Origin: Datisca glomerata
Taxonomy: Eukaryota; Streptophyta; Magnoliopsida; Cucurbitales; Datiscaceae
Direction: 5' to 3'
DNA: 64,000 bases
NCBI GenBank assembly: GCA_003255025.1
Contig: QANY01005609.1
Coordinates: 357,152 to 421,151, forward strand
In this document: positions 57,911 to 64,000 of the stretch, one piece after another
How positions within the stretch are numbered: position 1 is the first letter of the stretch
Layout: each line of letters starts with the position of its first letter
Program-made: the position numbers and the translations under genes
The notes under the pieces: model-generated
The model's database searches: none
What the model saw: the letters and a program-made list of their open reading frames with translations, nothing else
Told to the model about the DNA's origin: nothing

Positions 57911-58240
57911 TCCTAGACACAGAGTTGTCTAACGTAAATAGTTTAAAAATTCATTTACAATTCAATCGTATAAAATGAACATAAATACTCAAATATACAC
58001 ATCATAATGAAGAACTTTCCATTTTAATATTACCAAATAAAAAAAATTTCAAATAAAGATCTTACAAGTCCAACACATGAAGAACAACAAAAGTGAATTC
58101 AAACACAAACAACCTAATGACTTAATTTCTATTGAAAAATCAATTCCTTTTATTGGCCCAGTCTTCAAACATCTCATTTACCAAGTTGTTCCTCCAAGTA
58201 GTCTAACTATTTGATGGTTCCACATAGGTTATATGTTAGC

Positions 58241-59583
58241 TCACAAAAAATTGTTCATCAACATAGTCATTTTGTAACTCAAAAGAATTCGTAGACATTT
58301 CATGTAAATCAAATTATAAAAAAGACAACATGCTATAATGGTCCTAAATTGAATTTTAACGGGGTAATAAGATTTTCCTCTAATTATTGCCCAATGACTC
58401 TTTAAAACCCCAAAAGCTCTTTCAACAACATTTCTTGTCGAGGAACGCCACATGTTGAAGAATTCTTCAGGAGTAGTTGTTTGATGTCCCTCCCTCCAAT
58501 CATTCAAATGATATCGTTACCCTCCGTATCGTGCCTAGAGGCCTTCACCATTGGTATATACAGCATCATATAAGTAGTAATATCATATTATCGGGACAAC
58601 GTATTAAGGTCATATATAGTTAAGAAAACAAAATGGGTCAATCTCTTACTGATGTTAACAATTACTTTGGGGTACAGTAAACCCATTTGTTCTAGATAAA
58701 GCATCACGAAGAACTCTTGAGTCTTCTGCTGAACCCTCCTAACCAGGTAAGACATAAATAAATTATAAATCTAAAGCGCAAACTACCAAGACACTAGTTG
58801 CAATTTCATTCTTTCTTGTACGATACTAAGGTCTATCAACAACATGTACATTGACCTTAATGTAGGTTCCATCTAAAGCTCCTAAATAGTTATGGATTAA
58901 TAAAATTCCAAATGTTAGAAACCTTATAGTTTTGTATAAGAAGGAATCCAATTTGAAGTGCATATTTGATACATTGAACCACTTTCATCTTCTATCTATA
59001 GAGTTTCAAGGATTGGCACTAGCTTTTCAATAACACATCATATAGGCGTAGCGCTGAGTTCAAAATGTTTGTAAAATGCATACTCATTGTTTCACTAGAA
59101 CGTGTAAAATGTCATCTAATAATTCTATTCTTCACGTCATGCACAACTATATGTAAGAAGATAGCAACTATTTCTTCTATATCCATATTCCTAGTTCCCC
59201 TTAATTGACCAACTGTCTTAAGAAGTTGACATAAAATGGTAAATGTTCTTCTGCACATTCGCACGCTTTCAAAACATGCTAAGTCATTTGAAAATATCAT
59301 TTCTATGTAAATTTAGTGTCCTGATATAGTGCCTATCAAATGATATACCATCCCACCCAATTCTACATTTTTTTCTTCTAAAACTTATAGTGTCTATTAT
59401 ATTCAGAAATAAAAGTGTCGACTGTTTTAACATCTCCAAGTAGTAAACTAAAATATACATAGTCCATCTTTTGGTAGCCAAAGGAAGGCGAGACATATCT
59501 GTAAAATATAGTTGATCAAAGATAAGTACTTGAATGAGGTTTACCCATAGCAACAAACTTAAAGAAGTTGAAGTGCTATACAC
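58241..59583 (-). pseudogene. PIF/Harbinger DDE transposase, copy C
   Basis: Reverse strand. N-terminal part at 59284-59583 has WDGISFDRHYIRTLNL, then 59112-59300 has CRRTFTILCQLLKTVGQLRG and TRNMDIEEIVAIFLHIVVHD. Catalytic blocks are GALDGTYIKVN near 58855-58885 (first Asp present), EGSAEDSRVLRDALSRTNGF near 58700-58735 (second Asp present), and SSTRNVVERAFGVLK at about 58420-58465 (Glu present). All three acidic residues survive, unlike element 1. Frameshifts and stops (for example after LPG, near 58738) still break it. Confidence 0.83.
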
Positions 59584-59989
59584 AAGAAATCAATATAATA
59601 TTGAAATGTAAAATAGAAATGAAAGTAGTGAGAGAATAAAAAAAGAGCTATAACTTCTTCTCAACAAAATCAGTCCAGAACCTAGTTTGAGCTCTCTAGT
59701 AAAGATCATAAGATAACAGTGGAGCTATACCTTACATCTACATATATACGACTCTTATTAAATTATCAAACATGTGGTGAGATCACAATATAGCAAAGAA
59801 TTTAACAAACTAGTCATCATGATATATTAAAATTGAGCTTCTGCAGCCTAATTAAGATAACTAAGAATAAAACATGGAACTTTATGTATAGAGGAAGAAG
59901 ATGAAAGGAAAATGGGAGGATTTAACTTGAAATATTTTTTTCATTAGAATAGTAGAATATTTGGTTCCATATTATATTAAGATTTAAGA

Positions 59990-60221
59990 TGTTGACATAA
60001 ACCGAATATGACCCCTTCTTAGGAATTTCGTCGAACAGTATACATGCTTTTTTGAAAAGGCCATTCTCGTAACATGAATTGATGAGGCTTGTGGCTAAAA
60101 TGGAGGGGATTTTTTGGAGAAATGGTGAATTGTGTTGATCAATGGTGTAGTTTTTGGCCTGTAGAAGTGAGTTTTTTATTATTAGAGGGATTGGATAGAA
60201 GTTATTGGGGAAGGTAGTCAA
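59990..60221 (-). pseudogene. Captured N-terminus of a PPR protein (PGN-like)
   Basis: ATG at 60219-60221 on the reverse strand: MTTFPNNFYPIPLIIKNSLL, a short linker, then PSILATSLINSCYENGLFKK, ACILFDEIPKKG. The ILAT.LI.SY.E.GL..EA..LFDEMP pattern is the first repeat of a PLS-type pentatricopeptide protein, most like the plant PGN family (At1g56570 type), including the FxPIP start. After about 70 residues the similarity stops and the frame runs into unrelated sequence until a stop at 59922. Such proteins are about 600 residues and act in organelle RNA processing. The fragment lies inside Harbinger element 2, at the matching place in element 1 it is absent, and only the start of the gene was taken. 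Confidence 0.65.
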
Positions 60222-60701
60222 AATAACAATGAAAAATAGGAGATACGGGCAACTCAGAAATCAATTCTTATTTCTAAAATTAACTATGTCTAAATAGAAA
60301 AAAGCAGAGAGGAGAAGAAGAACTCTTAATCAGCAAAATACTTGATCGATTACAAAGATAAGAAAATTTAAACATAGCCCTAATTAACTGTGTCTAGATA
60401 GAAAAAAGTAGAGATAAGCCTAAGCAAAATACTCGTTCAGTTACACATTGTAAGCACCTAAGCCAAAATCTACATTATTATGCATCATATAAAATAGACA
60501 ACAAGATTTCAACAGAGCTTTGCGTTTCTCTCGCTTCTACAGGCGAACAAAACTCGCTTGTACTATGGCTTTCCAATTCACGAAGCTCTATAAAAACTCG
60601 CTTCGAGTTTTTGACCTGTAAAAAAATGGGTTTACAATTTTTTGGAGAGAAACATGAAGGCCTTCGTGTTTCTCTTGAGCTGGTTCTTCACACGTGTAGA
60701 G

Positions 60702-60723
60702 AGAGAGAGATAGAGAGAGAGAG
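60702..60723. repeat. GA microsatellite
   Basis: gagagagagatagagagagagagatc, near the right end of Harbinger element 2. A matching GA stretch at 55423-55443 marks the same place in element 1. Confidence 0.85.
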
Positions 60724-61119
60724 ATCATAGGGAGAGCTTACCATGGGTCTTCTGCGACTGAAGCTAGAGCTCGTGAGTAAGGGAGAGGGAGAAGGGAAGA
60801 AGAGGGAGAAGTTGTTCAGAATGAATATACCCTTCGATTTTGAGGGGTATCATGATAACCTCTATAATGGGTAAGTTGACATTCCAGTAATTTTGTAGCT
60901 TTAAAAATACAAACAAATCAAGGGTATATGTAAAACACCCACACATTTCAGGCATATCTTTTAAAATGCACCTATACCAAACATGCCCAAAAGGTTTGAG
61001 GAGAGGTAGTTTGCAGCGGGGTGAAGTGATGGGAGCTTTGTGGCTTTACTAAACATATGTCTATTCACTAAATGCATGCATATTAGCAAAGCGCGTGGGA
61101 AGTACCGCGTCAAAACAAA

Positions 61120-61571
61120 ATTTCACTTTTTACAAATAATTGGTGACGAATTTAAGAGCTTTTGTGAAATAAATAATGACGAAACTTAAAATTTGTCACT
61201 ATTGTATTTTCAATTAGAGAAAAATACAACGTAATATTTACTCTAAAATTCAAATGGTCAGCAAAAATTCACCAAAACATTTGGCGATGAATGTAAATTT
61301 GTCTCTAAAAATAGTAAAATGCATAGATGTAAATGTCGCAGATTCATTCTCTCCCTAAGGCGGGAGATGGGACAAAATAAATAATGACAAATTTCTTACG
61401 TCATCGTAAAATGATAAATTTCCCGCCGAAAAATCATTCACAAACTAGGCTTCAACTTTTCTGACTCATTTTGTGACCAATACCTATCTTCGTTATGTAA
61501 GGTTACCAATTGCGATGAAATTTACTTTGTCACTAAAACTTTGATAGCTAAACGTGCAGTTTCTTGTAGTG
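61120..61571 (+). mobile_element. CACTA element right end
   Basis: Ends tttcttgtagtg (61560-61571). The preceding 430 bp hold subterminal motifs in both directions (gtgacgaat, atttgtcact, gcgatgaa, tttgtcact). Motifs differ from those at 19.2 kb and 12.5 kb, so it is a third family. No left end was found, and the start is approximate. Confidence 0.6.
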
Positions 61572-61779
61572 AAAGGTGATCCTTGCTCCATTTGTTTAGG
61601 CCACTTGCTTGCATCCATGATAAGTGTTGAATTAAAAATATCATTCACTTCTTAATTTCACCGTTAGTATCAAGAGATAAATTAAAGTAAGTCAAATACA
61701 CATTTAAGGGATCATCACAAGGGTTAGAATCAAATGATTTTTCAACCAATGATTCTATCATGTCACAACTTCATCATTG

Positions 61780-62530
61780 TCAAGAAATTCCTTTCATCAT
61801 GGTTTTAATATTTTTAATCTCAGAATTAGATTTGCCACTTCAGATCTCAAAGAGACCTCTTTGTTCCCTGTCATTCCTAGAAGATAAACTTATTTGTAAA
61901 AAATTTCTAGCTTGTCTAAAAAAAATCCATATTTCTATCCTCCTATGGACATAAGCTTGCCTCCACTCACCACCATCAACTACTCTTAAGTTTGTGGCAT
62001 CAACCATTCTAGAAACTTTTGGCACTGGTTCTATTTCTTGAAACCTTGATGAGGACACTTCAAGAGAAGTCCATTAAATCTCTCCTAATTTTCATAAAAG
62101 TTGTCTTCTTCCCTTTGCATAATTTTTGAGATCTCCCTGTGAATAACATTAGTTTTATAATCTGGAAAGTATTTATTCAGAAATTTAACAACCATTTGTT
62201 CCCAAGATTGAGTTCTATTAGCCGATGATGTATTTAAACATGAGCGTGCTCTATCTTTCAAGGAGAATGGAAACAAATGAAATGTAACATTATCAAAAGA
62301 GAAATTCTCGTATTTAAGTCTCACATATAACGTAGAAATCATTCAAATGGTTGTATGACTCTTTTATCCAAACCAAAAAAAGATGGGAGACAATTAAGGA
62401 CACTAGGTTTCAATTCAAAGCTCCTAGTGGATAGTTGTGGATATTGAAAGCATGAAGTGCCCAGATTAGCTAATGGATTAAAGTACTCTATAAAAAGTTT
62501 CTCCCATACTTGTTCTACTTCTTAAGCCAT
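61780..62530 (-). pseudogene. Athila-type Ty3/gypsy gag
   Basis: Reverse strand. NLGTSCFQYPQLSTRSFELK and PSVLNCLPSFFGLDK are near 62400-62480. The open part 62085-62342 contains FHLFPFSLKDRARSCLNTS, WEQMVVKFLNKYFPDYKTN and IMQREEDNFYEN. FPFSL.DRA..WL and KFL.KYFP..KT are the hallmark of Athila/Retrotrans_gag. The downstream part at 61840-62058 is in another frame and less certain. Protease, RT and integrase are not in the window on the downstream side (61.6 kb and below). Confidence 0.85.
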
Positions 62531-62539
62531 TCTAACTAA

Positions 62540-63890
62540 CACTATATCATCAACAGCTACTTGATTTGATACTTGAATGAAATCTCATTTTCTTTTATGA
62601 AAAATTCTCTGAATCTCACTACCTATAGGATCTAAATTAGGTATTAAAAGAACAACAACCATGCATGCAATTTTTTTTAGTTTTATAAATAAAAAATAAG
62701 AAGAAAACAAAAGCCAAAATAGAAAACAAACTAAAAAAATAGATAAAAAGAAAAAGGCAAGAGAGTAAACTTGTAGTAACAAGTAACTACAACAAAATAT
62801 TAATGAAGCTCAAACCTGATAAATTGCAGTACTTCCAAATTAATGTCTCTAAATAAGACTTAAAACAAAAGAAAATGAACTATAAAATAGGAAAAACAAC
62901 AACGACAATAATAATAATAATAACAACAACTAAGAAAATTTACTTATGATTAAAAAAAATTTCTTTAAAAAAATTTAACAAATAACTAGTCAAATTAACC
63001 AAGATCAAATTAAATTACTAACACAATACATGACAATGTCGCCGAAGACTTGATGTGAAAATTTTGATTGTAGTCGTAAGCACGTGAATCTATGGGAATA
63101 TGAAAAATAAGCTACGAGCTCGAACCGACAAGGACTGCTATAAATTTAGAAAGCCTAGTCTAATCTAAGAGAATTAAAATTCTAAACTAACTCAAATGAA
63201 ATAAATTTGAAATATCGAACTTGAAAAAGTAAGATAAAGTAAATAAAATAATTGAAAATGAGAATTCAATGGATCAAAATTACCAAGGTTTTATAATCAA
63301 TTGTTATCTAGTCTAGCAATTCTCTATTTATCAACTAATTCTCAAAATTTAGAGTGACAACTCAAAATCAATATATGACATCACTTAAATATAAACTCCC
63401 ACCCCCCTCTCCCGATTAAATAAACCTTAGATAGGATTTACTTTAATTCAATTAGTTGTGTAGCAAGGCTTTCTAAAAATAAGGCAAAGAATCAAAGATA
63501 ACATGTCAATCTTTAAAGTTTCAAGCACAGATAAATTAAATTATTTTTCTAACTATAAAAACACTTGGCATTGATGATGGAAGTAATACAAATTCAATTA
63601 TGTAAGAGAAGTCAAATCCATAAATGTTGAAGAACACAAAGGAGAATTAAATTAGAGAGACATGGTTGGAGATGAATAATTAAATATGATAAAAACCCAT
63701 CGAAAATTTGTTGAATTTTTGTCCGCGTTGTCAAGCCAGCAAAGTCGTAAAAGCATCGCGTGAACAGCTGCACCACCTCACGTCGTTCAATCTCTCTCTT
63801 CCCCGATATAATTCATCTCTAATAGTAGCCACCATCTTTGTTTCATAATAAAAATGGAAGTCTATCCTAACAATCTAATAAGAATTTGCT
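62540..63890 (-). other. Leader or LTR region of the Athila-like element, no gene
   Basis: AT-rich sequence upstream of gag on the reverse strand, with an (aat)n/(aac)n tract at 62895-62932. Words such as 'aattctcaaaatttagagtg' echo, in reverse, the Athila-like stretch near 10.1-10.8 kb. No primer site or LTR ends were fixed. Confidence 0.4.
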
Positions 63891-63898
63891 TCAACTAA

Positions 63899-64000
63899 GG
63901 GGTCATTTGTTTGTGGCTATCTGGGTGGTAAAGTTTGTGGTAAATTATTTTCTAACACTTTCTCATGTTTGTTTCAAGTATTCTTATTTCTCATGTTAAA
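63899..64000 (+). mobile_element. Possible terminal-repeat element start, cut by the window end
   Basis: taa|ggggtcatttgtttgtggct resembles the Harbinger ends at 44158 and 55763 (G-rich start, then catttg), preceded by TAA, a typical Harbinger target site. Only 102 bp are visible. Confidence 0.35.

Larger units (their letters stand above)
55763..60988 (-). mobile_element. PIF/Harbinger element 2, about 5.2 kb
   Basis: Ends are GGGGTCGTTCGGTAAAAG (55763) and CTATACCAAACATGCCC (to 60988), inverted repeats similar to those of element 1, flanked by AAA on both sides (low information). It carries Myb/SANT-like and transposase sequence on the reverse strand in a partly duplicated block, a captured PPR fragment, and a GA-rich right end. 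Compared with element 1, the left part jumps at about 56095 from terminal sequence straight into the Myb gene, losing the Myb C-terminal region. Confidence 0.7.

Noticed and set aside
19168..61571. CACTACAAGAAAT at 19168 and TTTCTTGTAGTG at 61571 as two ends of one giant CACTA element
   Set aside because: The subterminal motifs at the two ends differ, the flanking 3 bp do not match (GAA versus AAA), and many independent elements lie between.

Overview
This window is AT-rich eukaryotic nuclear DNA from a flowering plant, most likely a eudicot. The evidence is the repeat content: plant-type Ty1/copia elements primed by initiator-Met tRNA, Tat- and Athila-type Ty3/gypsy elements, CACTA elements, PIF/Harbinger elements and an L1-type LINE tail. 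The only host-gene pieces I recognise are two small fragments: the last 48 codons of a major-latex-protein (MLP, Bet v 1 fold) gene, and the N-terminus of a pentatricopeptide-repeat (PPR) protein. No intact host gene, rRNA, tRNA or CRISPR array was seen. It reads as a repeat-rich heterochromatic or pericentromeric region.

Layout. 1-8.6 kb: two direct copies of the 3' half of a Tat-like gypsy element (RNase H, archaeal-type RNase H, a 46-bp tandem repeat, an antisense ORF) flank a reverse-strand copia fragment and a 2-kb copia LTR. 10.9-12.7 kb: a copia 3' end and a CACTA right end. 12.7-14.8 kb: an old segment repeated at 36.3-40.5 kb. 14.8-18.9 kb: a reverse-strand copia element with its 3' LTR. 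19.2-21.9 kb: the left end of a CACTA element with a multi-exon Transposase_24-like gene whose intron carries a G-rich minisatellite. 21.95-22.3 kb: a LINE 3' end. 22.7-23.5 kb: an unidentified, less AT-rich island. 25.95-26.09 kb: the MLP gene end, cut by a forward copia element (26.09-28.05 kb). 28.05-34.7 kb: a reverse-strand Tat-like gypsy element with LTR, gag, protease, RT, RNase H, integrase, a 79-bp tandem repeat and an antisense ORF. 36.5-39.4 kb: a reverse-strand copia array with three LTRs. 40.8-42.7 kb: a minisatellite-like array split by a 0.9-kb GC-rich poly(A) retroposon.

44.2-61.0 kb is the richest part. Two related PIF/Harbinger elements lie head to tail, 52 bp apart. The first has a candidate 3-bp target duplication (TGA). 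It carries a DDE transposase and a Myb/SANT-like accessory gene, and has itself been hit by a 4,000-bp CACTA element (duplication TTA) that splits the Myb-like gene, and by a roughly 1.8-kb solo LTR containing a 188-N gap. The second carries an internally duplicated Myb/transposase block and a captured PPR gene fragment. 61.1-61.6 kb is another CACTA end, and 61.8-62.5 kb an Athila-type gag. The window closes on what looks like another terminal repeat.

Nearly all coding regions are broken. The best-preserved frames are the forward copia gag and protease/pre-integrase frames at 26.4-28.0 kb. All calls come from reading translations by eye; no database search was run, and boundaries marked approximate may be off by tens of bases.
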